Virus record (IMG/VR): IMGVR_UViG_3300024999_000295
Coordinates: 1 to 29,914 of that record
DNA from: a virus
DNA: 29,914 nucleotides
Reading direction: 5' to 3' (one strand)
Part shown: positions 1 to 8,097 of the stretch, one piece after another
How positions within the stretch are numbered: position 1 is the first letter of the stretch
Layout of the letters: each line of letters starts with the position of its first letter
Position numbers and translations under genes: made by a program
The notes under the pieces: generated by a model
The model's database searches: none
The model's input: only the letters and a program-made list of their open reading frames with translations
What the model was told of the DNA's origin: nothing

Positions 1-505
1 TTAAATAAAAGAAATATCCTGAAAATGAATTATTCCAATTTGCAACCTTAATTGATGACTTCAATTGCAAAACACCTATACCACCCAAGTCTTGACCATT
101 AAAATCTTTTAATATTTCATTAACCATGACTAGAGGTTTAATGTAATTATCATCTAAATCCCATCTTGCATTATGAATTACAATTTGAAAACATATATCT
201 ACATTTGTTAAATATATGTTATTTGGTTCAAATATAGGAATGAAAAATCTAATCTCTGTACGAGGATCAGAAACAACTGAATCATAAAATGGCATCTTGA
301 AAAGTTTTTGCTGATTTACAGGATCAGATCCTTTGCCAACCATATCTATAATTTGTTCTATTGTAATTTCAGGTTGTGATAAAGCATCTGCTGAATCATA
401 CTGCAAACATTTCATTAGTGTTTTGTTCTCAATTATTTTATTACCTATATTTGATAGTAAGTTTTGAATGCCATCTAATTTAATTAATTCATTATTTATC
501 GACAA
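1..505 (-). CDS. Probable neck/head-tail protein, 3' end outside window
   Basis: The reading frame stays open from a TTG at 505 to the window edge, giving at least 168 residues, so the C-terminus is missing. An AGAAGG at 517-522 lies 11 bases before the TTG, and no ATG gives a comparable start. The visible protein begins MSINNELIKLDG and contains a stretch near residue 90 (RTEIRFFIPIFEPNN) followed by alternating beta-type sequence. No motif lets me name it. It is the last of a run of small genes downstream of the capsid protein and connector, the usual place for head-closure, neck or tail-completion proteins. That role is inferred from position only. It starts 31 bases after the Ig-like gene ends, so the two are probably co-transcribed. 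Confidence 0.6.
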   Translation of the reverse strand, partial: MSINNELIKLDGIQNLLSNIGNKIIENKTLMKCLQYDSADALSQPEITIEQIIDMVGKGSDPVNQQKLFKMPFYDSVVSDPRTEIRFFIPIFEPNNIYLTNVDICFQIVIHNARWDLDDNYIKPLVMVNEILKDFNGQDLGGIGVLQLKSSIKVANWNNSFSGYFFYL

Positions 506-536
506 ATTTATCACAACCTTCTAAATTACAATCTAA

Positions 537-1709
537 CTAAAACAAACTCTTAATCTGAATAACCATTCCATCTTGACTAACAATTTCTTCATCTGTGCTT
601 TTACACCATAGTTTTACACTACCTAAATTATTTCCCTTAATTTCACAAGTATTATTAACTGAATTTTGCGATGTAATAATTGCTAATGTAGTTGGCAAAT
701 TATCAATTCCTGTTAACCAGAAAGATGATTCTTTAACTATAGGCAAACCATTATTTTTGAATATTGATAAATATTCTTTAGTATACGTCTTAATTATTGA
801 TGTACTACCACTAATTTCCAAAGTTAAATAACTCTGTTCTTCAGCAATAACTTCAATCACAATATCTTCACTAGCTCCATTTGCACTTGCACTAATTGTA
901 CAACTACCAATTCCAACACTTGTAACTAATCCACTTGAATTAACAGTACAAATTAAATTATCACTACTCAAATATGAAATTGTTGGATTTACCAATAAAA
1001 CACCATTATCCGTAACATTTACATTTAATTGAAGTGTATTATCTTCTTGAATGCTCAAATTTAATCCATTTAAGATAGTAATTACAAAAGTATGTGTTTC
1101 CTGTGATACTTCGCTATACACCATTTTTAGCAAGAGCAAACCAGGAATTGTAATATCATTGATGTCAGTTATGGTATAATTCCTCAATCCAATTTTGAAG
1201 GTGTTATTCATTGGAATTTGTCTAGTAATTGATGTATTACTTATTTGTACTGCAATTTCTGAATCTAATGTTGATATTATTTTTTGTTCATCTAGGGAAA
1301 TTAATCCTTTTGAAATTATGCAAGGGATTGTGTGGAGAGTTGATGTTGAGTCGTAGAATGTGAATGTATTGTTACATTTAATCATACTAGCAGTTTTATA
1401 TGCTTGTATATTATCAATATTACTAACTATAATCCACTTATTATTTTCCCATTCAACTATTGATCCAGTATTGACAACTGTTTCAATTGGCATATGAATT
1501 TTCTTATCATATTTCCCCTCATTTAATGGGTTTAAATGTGATTGAATTATTACTTGTGTTGTGGTGTTGTCGATTATTACACTTTTTCCTTCGTTAGATT
1601 GATATCTTTGAATATCATATCTATCTTTTGCTTGTTTAAGTTGTACATTCTTGGCATAGTCATCTCCGAATAAACTACTATCAGTCATCCAGTCTTGATG
1701 AAGATTCAT
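537..1709 (-). CDS. Virion protein with bacterial Ig-like (BIG2-type) domain
   Basis: This 390-residue protein is probably displayed on or near the neck or head-tail junction. Residues about 225-290 look like a BIG2-type immunoglobulin-like domain: the segment CTVNSSGLVTSVGIGSCTIS followed by SASANG has the usual 'statement, G-V-G-T, T-I-T-A' rhythm. A second beta-rich, possibly Ig-like unit follows at about 295-390. The N-terminal 70 residues are polar (WMTDSSLFGDDYAKN) and may be the particle-binding part. The ATG overlaps the stop of the upstream 80-aa gene by four bases (ATGA), implying translational coupling, and there is only a weak ribosome binding site of its own. Ig-like domains in phage structural proteins are thought to help particles adhere to cell-surface or environmental glycans. 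The exact position in this virion is inference. Confidence 0.65.
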   Translation of the reverse strand: MNLHQDWMTDSSLFGDDYAKNVQLKQAKDRYDIQRYQSNEGKSVIIDNTTTQVIIQSHLNPLNEGKYDKKIHMPIETVVNTGSIVEWENNKWIIVSNIDNIQAYKTASMIKCNNTFTFYDSTSTLHTIPCIISKGLISLDEQKIISTLDSEIAVQISNTSITRQIPMNNTFKIGLRNYTITDINDITIPGLLLLKMVYSEVSQETHTFVITILNGLNLSIQEDNTLQLNVNVTDNGVLLVNPTISYLSSDNLICTVNSSGLVTSVGIGSCTISASANGASEDIVIEVIAEEQSYLTLEISGSTSIIKTYTKEYLSIFKNNGLPIVKESSFWLTGIDNLPTTLAIITSQNSVNNTCEIKGNNLGSVKLWCKSTDEEIVSQDGMVIQIKSLF

Positions 1710-1948
1710 TTAATATCACTTCTATCATCTTTTACTTCAATAATTTCTGAAATAGTTGAAGGAAGTCTACGTATAAAGTTTCCTGTATCAAGAATTGATT
1801 TTCTTAATTCTGGATATTTATTAAGATCAACAGAAAAAGTTTCTTCTATAAGTTTCATTATTAATACAACTCTTCGATACTCTTTCTCTGCCCAAAAATT
1901 AATATCCATTTCTCCTAATGAATTTTTTATTATTATTTGATTCTTCAA
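1706..1948 (-). CDS. Small protein in head-tail connector cluster
   Basis: This 80-residue protein starts at a TTG (1946-1948) preceded by GAGGAAGTGATTAA. I do not recognise a family. It begins MKNQIIIKNSLGEMD, has a helical centre rich in charged residues (FWAEKEYRRVVLIMKLIEE) and a polar tail. It sits between the probable connector and the Ig-like virion protein. Its stop overlaps the next start by four bases and it lies 12 bases after the previous stop, so it belongs to the head-completion operon. A small neck or stopper component is a guess from position alone. Confidence 0.55.
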   Translation of the reverse strand: MKNQIIIKNSLGEMDINFWAEKEYRRVVLIMKLIEETFSVDLNKYPELRKSILDTGNFIRRLPSTISEIIEVKDDRSDIK

Positions 1949-1960
1949 TTAATCACTTCC

Positions 1961-2389
1961 TCAAGAATACTTATACGTATTAAATTCTTGTTGCAATTCT
2001 TTAATATCTTCTTTTAGTAAATTCTTAGAATTTTGAATACCATCTAATTCTTGTTTTTTACTTGGAAGAGAATTAAAATCTTTTGTTCCTATACGTGTCT
2101 TCAATGAAACCAAATACGATTCTTTTTTATTATAATTTTCATAAAGCATTTGTGTTGCAATTAGTTCTATTTCATCATCGTCAAGAATATTTATAAAACT
2201 TCCATCATAGGACACGATGACTGGAGCTATAGGAGTATCCAATGTATAATCTAAAGAATTTCTTACGTATTTTTTGCATTTAGATATTGCTGAATTTAAC
2301 CATTGAAAAATCAATGATTCTTTTCCAGTAAAATCTTCATCTGCTTTAGACAAAAATAAATTATACACCGTTTGTAGTGTTGTACTCAA
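1961..2389 (-). CDS. Probable head-tail connector (adaptor) protein
   Basis: This 142-residue, mostly helical protein has the size and composition of gp6/gp15-type adaptors that bind under the portal ring. Helices at about 8-45 and 70-95 (IELIATQMLYENYNKKESYL) resemble those families, but I see no decisive motif, so the role rests on length and gene order (capsid protein, small protein, this gene, neck genes). The start is a TTG at 2387-2389 whose last two bases and the following A form the upstream endonuclease's stop (TTGA overlap). Its ribosome binding site GGAGG lies inside the last codons of that endonuclease. The N-terminus MSTTLQ is nearly the same as the endonuclease's own N-terminus (MSTPTTLQ), which suggests the endonuclease was inserted exactly at this gene's start. 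Confidence 0.6.
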   Translation of the reverse strand: MSTTLQTVYNLFLSKADEDFTGKESLIFQWLNSAISKCKKYVRNSLDYTLDTPIAPVIVSYDGSFINILDDDEIELIATQMLYENYNKKESYLVSLKTRIGTKDFNSLPSKKQELDGIQNSKNLLKEDIKELQQEFNTYKYS

Positions 2390-3339
2390 ATTGCAACACC
2401 TCCAAGCAAGTCTTTTCTTAAAGAATGTATTGTATTAAATAATAAACCGAAATTATATTCTCCAATGAAATTAGCATAAGAAACAGTGCCATTATCAATA
2501 TCAAATGTTATCCATGAATGTCCTGTTAATAAATATTCTTTAGCAAAATCAATCATATTAATAAGCATATGGTCAGAGGTAAGTTTATCTTTTCTAGAAA
2601 TTATTTTAATTTCTTGCCATCCATTTTTTTTTAAAAAATATTTTCTTTTCCTCTCTTTATTTATATATTCATCTTTTGTAATTGATTTGAATACAACTTG
2701 CAATTCATGCCCAGAACCATCATATTCTATGTATATTTTTTCATTGGGAAATGCAATGTCTAATGAACAGTGCCCAACAGGATAATTTAACTCACCATTT
2801 AAAATATCATTTATATGATTTTGCTGTTTTGATGATGGTGCTGAATTATTTTTATACATAGTGTTTCTTTGTTTTGCTTTGAATTCTTCTAATTGAATTG
2901 GATACTCAACACCATATCTTTTTATATTTGTATTTTTAGTTAGTTCTGTTTTACAAATTTTACATCTACTGCCACTTTTAAATTGAGAATAAGAAATATA
3001 ATCAATATTTCCACAAGAACATCTAAATTTTAATAAACTTCTAGAGGTTATATAATCTTCTTTTGTACTTAATAATTCGCAATTATTATCATCAAAACAT
3101 TTTATTACATCATCAAAAGGGTGTTTGATTTTTTCGCGACTAATTATTATATTACACTCAGAACAATAACCTGGACTTTTTAAATACTTGTCTAATCTTT
3201 TTGTATCATTTTTACCACATTTACATTTATAATGAATCATTGATCTATTTCGTTTACCTTCGTATTTTTGTATATATTCTTTTATTAAAATACAGCCTTT
3301 TTCTAATAGCATTTCTTGTAGCGTTGTAGGGGTAGACAT
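2386..3339 (-). CDS. Homing endonuclease, Vsr/PD-(D/E)XK-like, with Zn ribbons
   Basis: This 317-residue protein is built from two cysteine-ribbon repeats (C39/C41...C59/C62 and C107/C109...C126/C129) followed at about 165-255 by a Vsr/PD-(D/E)XK-like nuclease core. The core shows D194, then KIYIEYDGSGH with E205, D207 and H211, then KKNGWQEIKI. This matches freestanding homing endonucleases that cut intron-less or connector-free alleles and so spread by recombination. The ATG at 3339 has an AAGGGGG site seven bases upstream. Its C-terminal codons (L-G-G-V-A-I) provide the ribosome binding site of the next gene, and its stop overlaps that gene's TTG. It separates two virion genes that would otherwise be adjacent. 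The ribbons resemble those of the HNH endonuclease at 13554-14909. Confidence 0.8.
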   Translation of the reverse strand: MSTPTTLQEMLLEKGCILIKEYIQKYEGKRNRSMIHYKCKCGKNDTKRLDKYLKSPGYCSECNIIISREKIKHPFDDVIKCFDDNNCELLSTKEDYITSRSLLKFRCSCGNIDYISYSQFKSGSRCKICKTELTKNTNIKRYGVEYPIQLEEFKAKQRNTMYKNNSAPSSKQQNHINDILNGELNYPVGHCSLDIAFPNEKIYIEYDGSGHELQVVFKSITKDEYINKERKRKYFLKKNGWQEIKIISRKDKLTSDHMLINMIDFAKEYLLTGHSWITFDIDNGTVSYANFIGEYNFGLLFNTIHSLRKDLLGGVAI

Positions 3340-3351
3340 ATTTTAACCCCC

Positions 3352-3930
3352 TTAAATTTCTTTAAATTTTTTGCCAGAATGTTCTTCAAGAAAAGTAATC
3401 TTCTCAAAACTATCAAGTTTAACTTTTTTAGCATAGTTCATAATTCTTACTCTCTCATGGTAAGAAACAACTTTTTCGTTAACAAGTTTTTCGAATTGTT
3501 TTTGACTTTTTGAATCAAGTATTTCTTGGCATAATTCGTCGGTTAAGACTTGTTGTTTTACTTTTCCATCTGCTGAATCAAAACCAACATAGATACGAAG
3601 ATCAGGATTTTGAATGTAGATTCTAGCATTCGCTCCATTTCCTGTTCCTACAAAGAAGATGTTTGAATTGTTGCGAAGTGAAACAATATCACGATTTAGT
3701 AGGTCTAAGTATCCATTTGCTTTTATTGATAAGTCACCACCTTGGACTAAAGAAAAGTAAATATCATTATCAGCAAGATTTTGTAAACTTGAATATGAAT
3801 CCATGAGTGGGGGAGTATAGGTGTGTTGTTGAGATGATTGAGTTGTTGTTTGAGAAGGAGACTGGATTTCTGTATTTGGTTGATTTTCTGTATTAATTTG
3901 TTCCTTTGTTTCTGTTGATTTTACCGCCAT
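3352..3930 (-). CDS. Uncharacterised protein of the capsid operon
   Basis: This 192-residue protein has an excellent ribosome binding site (GGAGG, eight bases before the ATG). Residues 1-45 are low-complexity and rich in Thr, Gln, Ser and Asn, a probably disordered arm. The remainder is compact and mixed alpha/beta, with a central segment (NIFFVGTGNGANARIYI) and a charged helical end. I do not recognise the family. It lies between the capsid-side endonuclease and the connector-side endonuclease, that is, two genes after the major capsid protein once the mobile genes are ignored. A minor head or head-tail joining protein is possible but not shown by sequence. Confidence 0.6.
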   Translation of the reverse strand: MAVKSTETKEQINTENQPNTEIQSPSQTTTQSSQQHTYTPPLMDSYSSLQNLADNDIYFSLVQGGDLSIKANGYLDLLNRDIVSLRNNSNIFFVGTGNGANARIYIQNPDLRIYVGFDSADGKVKQQVLTDELCQEILDSKSQKQFEKLVNEKVVSYHERVRIMNYAKKVKLDSFEKITFLEEHSGKKFKEI

Positions 3931-3967
3931 TACTTATTCCTCCATTTATTCCTTTTAATTTTTTGAT

Positions 3968-5392
3968 TTAAGATGCTAAAAATAAAAATAACTCATCTTT
4001 TATATCAGATAAGTTACATTTTAAACTCTTTGGAAAAATACCTATATAATTTATATCTGGATTGTTTTTAAAATATAAATCTTTTTTGATTGTTTTATCT
4101 TTATATTCCTTATAATAACCAAATACAGACTTATCATTATATAGTCCATAATATTCAATTATAATAGGTTTATTTAATAACTTTCCATTGTAATATTCAA
4201 TCACAAAATCAGGATAATATTTCCGATCTTCATCTATGAACATATATTTTTTGTTACGTTTTGTTCCAATAGATTTAATTGAATTAATAAAGAAATCATG
4301 ATAAATATAATCAAAAACAAATTTTTCTTCGGCACTATCCAATATTGATTTTCCGTCGATTCCTATAAATAGTTTAAAATCAGATGGTTTTAAATCCCAT
4401 TCAGGATATAATTCATTTAACCAATCGTAAAACACAGCAGTATTATAATTTTTATAATTGGCATTAACTAAATAAGTATACCCATTTAGATACAACCACT
4501 TCGCATTAAAAAACTTTGCTAATGAATTTTTAAAGTTAACTTCATTAATTAATTCTTGATCAAATAAACTCTTTACATACCTCTTTAATTCTAAATCACA
4601 ATTATCTTTGCTATTCCAATATCCTATCGGTTTTACCCTAAAATCACTATAACTTAAGGCGATAGAAAAATATTTTTGACAGAACCATATGTATAAATCT
4701 GTTATATTTTTGTTATATAGTTCAGTTATGACATATAAGTTGTTTTCAACTAATGTAAGTCTGTTTACTTTACAACTTTTTACATCTTCTATTGTATAAT
4801 TATTTTTATTAAACATCCATTCTAACGCATAATAAACATTTTGCTTGTCTTTAAAATAATGAGGAGTCGTATTTTGCATTTCCCATTCTCTGATATCAAA
4901 TTGCGGAAAACATAAACTAATAATTTCGTAACATGTGTATGATTTATTATTTCGCATTGATGAACCAAAAGAGATAGAGTAATGTTTAATTTGATCACTA
5001 TTAAAGTGTAATAACTTTTCCTTATTATCGTATTTAAGGATATCTAAAATTACGTATTTCCATATTTTAATGTATTGTATCTCGTTCTGAAATTCATATG
5101 GTATTCTGTTTATTAATTTTCCATTAGAAGTTTTTTCAATAGTAGTCCACTTATACCACTGGATTACATCATAATCAGAAATACCGTTTATCAAGTTAAT
5201 TCCATATTTATTTTTATATCTCAATATATCAGTATTTATATTTTGACATTTCCTACACGTTCCTCTAAAACCATCTTTGCTTCCTTGTCTCAATGCAAAA
5301 TATTCAATATCCAAAGGATAAGATTTTTCACATTGAGAACATTTTTTAGTTTCTATTGCTATCAACCCTTTCTTAAACAATATATCAACCAT
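3968..5392 (-). CDS. Putative homing endonuclease, Zn-finger plus PD-(D/E)XK-like
   Basis: This 474-residue protein has an N-terminal zinc finger (C18-x2-C21...C46-x2-C49, with CSQCEKSYPLDIEYF, a form common in phage endonucleases). A long central DNA-reading region follows with repeated 'Y-x-W / F-P-x-W/F-D' elements (CFPQFDIREWE, ELYPEWDLKPSDF), then a C-terminal nuclease-like core (SAEEKFVFD; YYPDFVIEYYN with D395; IIIEYYG with E413). The catalytic Lys of PD-(D/E)XK is replaced by Tyr in the visible motif, as in some related families. It lies just downstream of the major capsid gene, a favoured homing site. The ATG at 5392 has no convincing ribosome binding site; instead a folded leader lies at 5410-5475. 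Function is inferred from domain layout and context. Confidence 0.65.
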   Translation of the reverse strand: MVDILFKKGLIAIETKKCSQCEKSYPLDIEYFALRQGSKDGFRGTCRKCQNINTDILRYKNKYGINLINGISDYDVIQWYKWTTIEKTSNGKLINRIPYEFQNEIQYIKIWKYVILDILKYDNKEKLLHFNSDQIKHYSISFGSSMRNNKSYTCYEIISLCFPQFDIREWEMQNTTPHYFKDKQNVYYALEWMFNKNNYTIEDVKSCKVNRLTLVENNLYVITELYNKNITDLYIWFCQKYFSIALSYSDFRVKPIGYWNSKDNCDLELKRYVKSLFDQELINEVNFKNSLAKFFNAKWLYLNGYTYLVNANYKNYNTAVFYDWLNELYPEWDLKPSDFKLFIGIDGKSILDSAEEKFVFDYIYHDFFINSIKSIGTKRNKKYMFIDEDRKYYPDFVIEYYNGKLLNKPIIIEYYGLYNDKSVFGYYKEYKDKTIKKDLYFKNNPDINYIGIFPKSLKCNLSDIKDELFLFLAS

Positions 5393-5409
5393 AAATATAA
5401 AATATTAAA

Positions 5410-5475
5410 TAGAGGAAGAATAATGGTTGATTAATTATTCTTGTCAATGGGTTAATTACTCCCACCTATCCTCTA
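5410..5475 (-). ncRNA. Three-helix folded leader upstream of capsid-side endonuclease
   Basis: In the transcript leader of the 3968-5392 gene, an outer helix is formed by 5410-5415 (tagagg) and 5470-5475 (cctcta). It encloses a 9-bp perfect hairpin (5416-5424 with 5434-5442) and a TGGG/CCCA hairpin (5448-5451 with 5461-5464). There is no U-tract, so this is not a normal terminator. The AGAGG...TGGG-N8/9-CCCA-N5-CCTCT arrangement recurs before the HNH endonuclease at 13554-14909. A role in limiting endonuclease expression is inferred by analogy with hairpins before T4 homing endonucleases. Confidence 0.45.
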
Positions 5476-5533
5476 AAATCTACAATATTAAAGTATATGA
5501 TAAAATTATTTTAGTTTAGTTATTAACAAAATA

Positions 5534-6655
5534 CTACAGACCTGTAGGGATAGGGAAATTACTATCAGAGATTAAACCCATCATAGCTCCATATTCTTCT
5601 ATAAATTTTGAACCAAATTCCATGTCGAATCGTGTCATATTTTCGCCTGAAATTACGTCAAACCCAGTAGCAGATGTAATACCTCCCCTCATACCTATTT
5701 TCAAAGGAGACATTTCTCCTGCTACCAAGAAAAACATCAATCCTTCAGGAAGGTATAAAGAATAGTTGTCTCCTGCACTATTTAACTTTGTTAACTGATA
5801 TGCATTTGGAAGCTCAACAATTGGAGTACCCATAAATGTAGTAAGCAAACCAGTTTTCATAATCTCATCAAGTATAGCAGGTGAAAATTGTTTTGCTAAA
5901 ACTCCTGCCGTATCAGTATTAAAACCAGTCATCAAATTGAGTTGTGAAATTACAGAATAGTCCCCCAAAATTCCTAATTTACCCCATCTTCGGACTTTTG
6001 TAATCATATCTTGAACTGATGCTTTTGTAATTCCTGCTGCTTCAATAAAGTGCTTTACTCCTGTTGAATTTTTAACTCCGCCATAAAGTGAATTAATTAC
6101 ATCATAAAACATTTTGTTTGTCATATCTGTAATGGTTTGTTCAGCCATGACACCTGTCCCGTCAAGGTTATTAGTAGCAATTTCCCTATAGTTAACGCTC
6201 ATACCTCCACTGATTGTTTTGGTAGATAATTCACGATAACTCCATGTGGATTTTGCAAATGGAACATCACCTTGATTAGCAGCAAAATTAGACATCTTTC
6301 CTTGTAATTTATATATTTTGAATAATAGACGATCTGCATATCCTACAGTTTGTGTTTCACCCATAAAATCAAAAAGGTTCAATCTCTTAAGCAATGGTGC
6401 ATTAATATATTGTGCAACAATTGTATTTAACTCCACTTTTGCTCTGCCATCACCTGCTAAAGCATCTGCACCCAATTTCTTAATAAAAGCATTCGCTTTA
6501 TTAGCTTTTTCACCAAATCTACCCGTATCTTCACCTTTAACCATTGCACTAAAAATCTCAACAATAGGCGACTTTTCTGTATATTTATGTTCAGGTTGAA
6601 CGCTATTCAATTCAACACTTGGTCTAAAATTTTCTAATCCTAAAGTATTACTCAT
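5534..6655 (-). CDS. Major capsid protein, HK97 fold
   Basis: This 373-residue protein is the best candidate for the main shell protein. It follows protease, scaffold and a small beta-rich protein, has one of the strongest ribosome binding sites (AGAAGGAGG, about nine bases before the ATG), and its sequence has the ordinary HK97-type pattern: a helical charged N-terminal arm (1-75), then an alpha/beta core ending in GMRGGITSATGFDVISGENM and MEFGSKFIEEYGA. Two Glu-Leu-Asn sites occur, at residues 15-17 (VELNS) and 75-77 (VELNT). Cleavage at the second would remove an arm the size of an HK97 delta domain and leave a shell protein of about 296 residues. That processing is my inference. No zinc or extra domains are visible. 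Confidence 0.85.
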   Translation of the reverse strand: MSNTLGLENFRPSVELNSVQPEHKYTEKSPIVEIFSAMVKGEDTGRFGEKANKANAFIKKLGADALAGDGRAKVELNTIVAQYINAPLLKRLNLFDFMGETQTVGYADRLLFKIYKLQGKMSNFAANQGDVPFAKSTWSYRELSTKTISGGMSVNYREIATNNLDGTGVMAEQTITDMTNKMFYDVINSLYGGVKNSTGVKHFIEAAGITKASVQDMITKVRRWGKLGILGDYSVISQLNLMTGFNTDTAGVLAKQFSPAILDEIMKTGLLTTFMGTPIVELPNAYQLTKLNSAGDNYSLYLPEGLMFFLVAGEMSPLKIGMRGGITSATGFDVISGENMTRFDMEFGSKFIEEYGAMMGLISDSNFPIPTGL

Positions 6656-6686
6656 TATTATTAATCCTCCTTCTAAATATTATTTA

Positions 6687-7511
6687 TTAGTTATTTGTAA
6701 TTTTACAGTAGAATCCAGTTCCACCAAAAGTAGTTTTCTCTATCACTTTTAATACACAAGCATATCCAGTATCAGTTGCTTTTTTCCACATCATTGCATT
6801 TGCTCCAGCAGGAACAGGAACTAAAAATTCTCCAACAGCAACACTACCATAAGCAGTTGTTACTAAGTCACTTGACAATTCAACAGGATATCCTACCAAA
6901 TTATTAAGATTAAAGGCTCTAATATAACTTCCAGCAGGAATGACAAAATCTGCTTGATTCCACAATTCAGGTGTATCAATGATATTCATTGCTACATAAA
7001 GTTTATCAGCTTTTGCACCAGCATCATTGGCAGAAGGTACTGCTGCTTCATTATAAGCTGTAGCATCAGTTCCAGCAGTATAAGTAGGTGCGAAAGTAAT
7101 GGTAGTATCTGCCACACTGATATTATCTAAAAGAACAACTGAGGTAGAAGATCCAACTGCTGGTGCAGTAATTGTAAGTGTTGCTGTGTCAATTGCTACT
7201 GTATATCCCAATCCAAGTAAAACTGCATCGCAATTAGTTTTTATTAATGCAGCAACTTTTGCATCAGTATCTTGTGTTAATGCTACAATAGTGGTATAAA
7301 TATTTTGACCACCAATATTAAATTGTACTACTCCATCTGCAATAGTGTCAGATCCTACTACAATAACTACTTTAGATTTACTTCCACCAGAAGTATAATT
7401 ATCTGTGATTTTAAAAACATAACCATTTTTTGTTGCGGCAGTAGCTTGGACTCTAGGGTTATTAACTGTGTTCATGACTGCGGCAATGGTTCCAAATTTA
7501 AATAAACTCAT
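6687..7511 (-). CDS. Probable capsid decoration/head protein
   Basis: This 274-residue protein lies between protease-scaffold and major capsid gene, the usual location of a decoration protein. It is rich in Ala, Thr, Val and Gly and almost entirely beta-like (residues 25-150, for example GSDTIADGVVQFNIGGQ). The C-terminal part contains VGYPVELSSDL and GEFLVPVPAGANAM, reminiscent of the loops of phage head decoration proteins. Translation should be high: AGGAGG lies eight bases before the ATG. Codon use is visibly less AT-extreme than in the endonuclease genes, as expected for an abundant virion protein. I cannot tie it to a named family, so decoration protein is an inference from order and composition. 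Confidence 0.6.
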   Translation of the reverse strand: MSLFKFGTIAAVMNTVNNPRVQATAATKNGYVFKITDNYTSGGSKSKVVIVVGSDTIADGVVQFNIGGQNIYTTIVALTQDTDAKVAALIKTNCDAVLLGLGYTVAIDTATLTITAPAVGSSTSVVLLDNISVADTTITFAPTYTAGTDATAYNEAAVPSANDAGAKADKLYVAMNIIDTPELWNQADFVIPAGSYIRAFNLNNLVGYPVELSSDLVTTAYGSVAVGEFLVPVPAGANAMMWKKATDTGYACVLKVIEKTTFGGTGFYCKITNN

Positions 7512-7545
7512 TATTAATTCCTCCTATTTCTTATTTTTTGTTAAA

Positions 7546-8097
7546 TTAAAATAAATCCGAAATATCTTCTTCGGACTTCTCAGTGTTATGGATTGCCATA
7601 AATAAATCATTATTATCTTGTTTAGAATTCAACTCTACATTTTCCACGTTAGTTTTTAAAGAATTTAATTCCTTGACTCTTTTGACACACAATTCTGCTT
7701 CTTTTGCTTTAAGTCCCTCCATGTCATTCTTTTCTACATATTCAGTTTTTAGAGTATTAAGTTCGACCTCACTAAACCCATTTTTCTTAATTTCTACTTC
7801 AAAATATGTATTTATTTCTGCTATTCTTGCTTGTGCTTCTGCCTCTTGTGCTTCGATGTCTTTTGCTTCCTTAAACGCCTTTAAAGAATTTAACTCTTCA
7901 GTCATAGAATTAAGTTCGGTAGCTTTTGCTTCGATTGTTTTATTTGCTTCAACTATCGTACTATTTAATTCAGTAACAGTAGAATTCAATTCATCAATTT
8001 TAGTATTTGATTCTACAATTTTAGAATCTGAGTCAGTTAGTCTTGCTGTTAAATCATCTAATTTTGCATTGATTTCAGCAATTTGTTTTTCATCCAT
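7546..8097 (-). CDS. Internal in-frame scaffold protein start
   Basis: A second start lies inside the protease-scaffold gene, in the same frame: ATG at 8095-8097, preceded by AAAGGAGG with about eight bases between. It would give a 183-residue protein beginning MDEKQIAEINAKLDDLTARL, almost all coiled coil, with heptads broken by seven Glu-Leu-Asn motifs and an acidic end (EKSEEDISDLF) that could bind the capsid protein. Making free scaffold in excess from an internal start of a protease-scaffold gene is established for lambda C/Nu3. Here the evidence is the strong ribosome binding site falling exactly at the domain boundary, in a stretch (DKGGKEK) that is otherwise low-complexity linker. Confidence 0.65.
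   Translation of the reverse strand: MDEKQIAEINAKLDDLTARLTDSDSKIVESNTKIDELNSTVTELNSTIVEANKTIEAKATELNSMTEELNSLKAFKEAKDIEAQEAEAQARIAEINTYFEVEIKKNGFSEVELNTLKTEYVEKNDMEGLKAKEAELCVKRVKELNSLKTNVENVELNSKQDNNDLFMAIHNTEKSEEDISDLF

Noticed and set aside
5410-5475. Sigma70-like promoter (TTGACA...CATTAT) in the endonuclease leader
   Set aside because: The -10 matches only four of six positions, and the sequence is better explained by the perfect 9-bp hairpin it overlaps.
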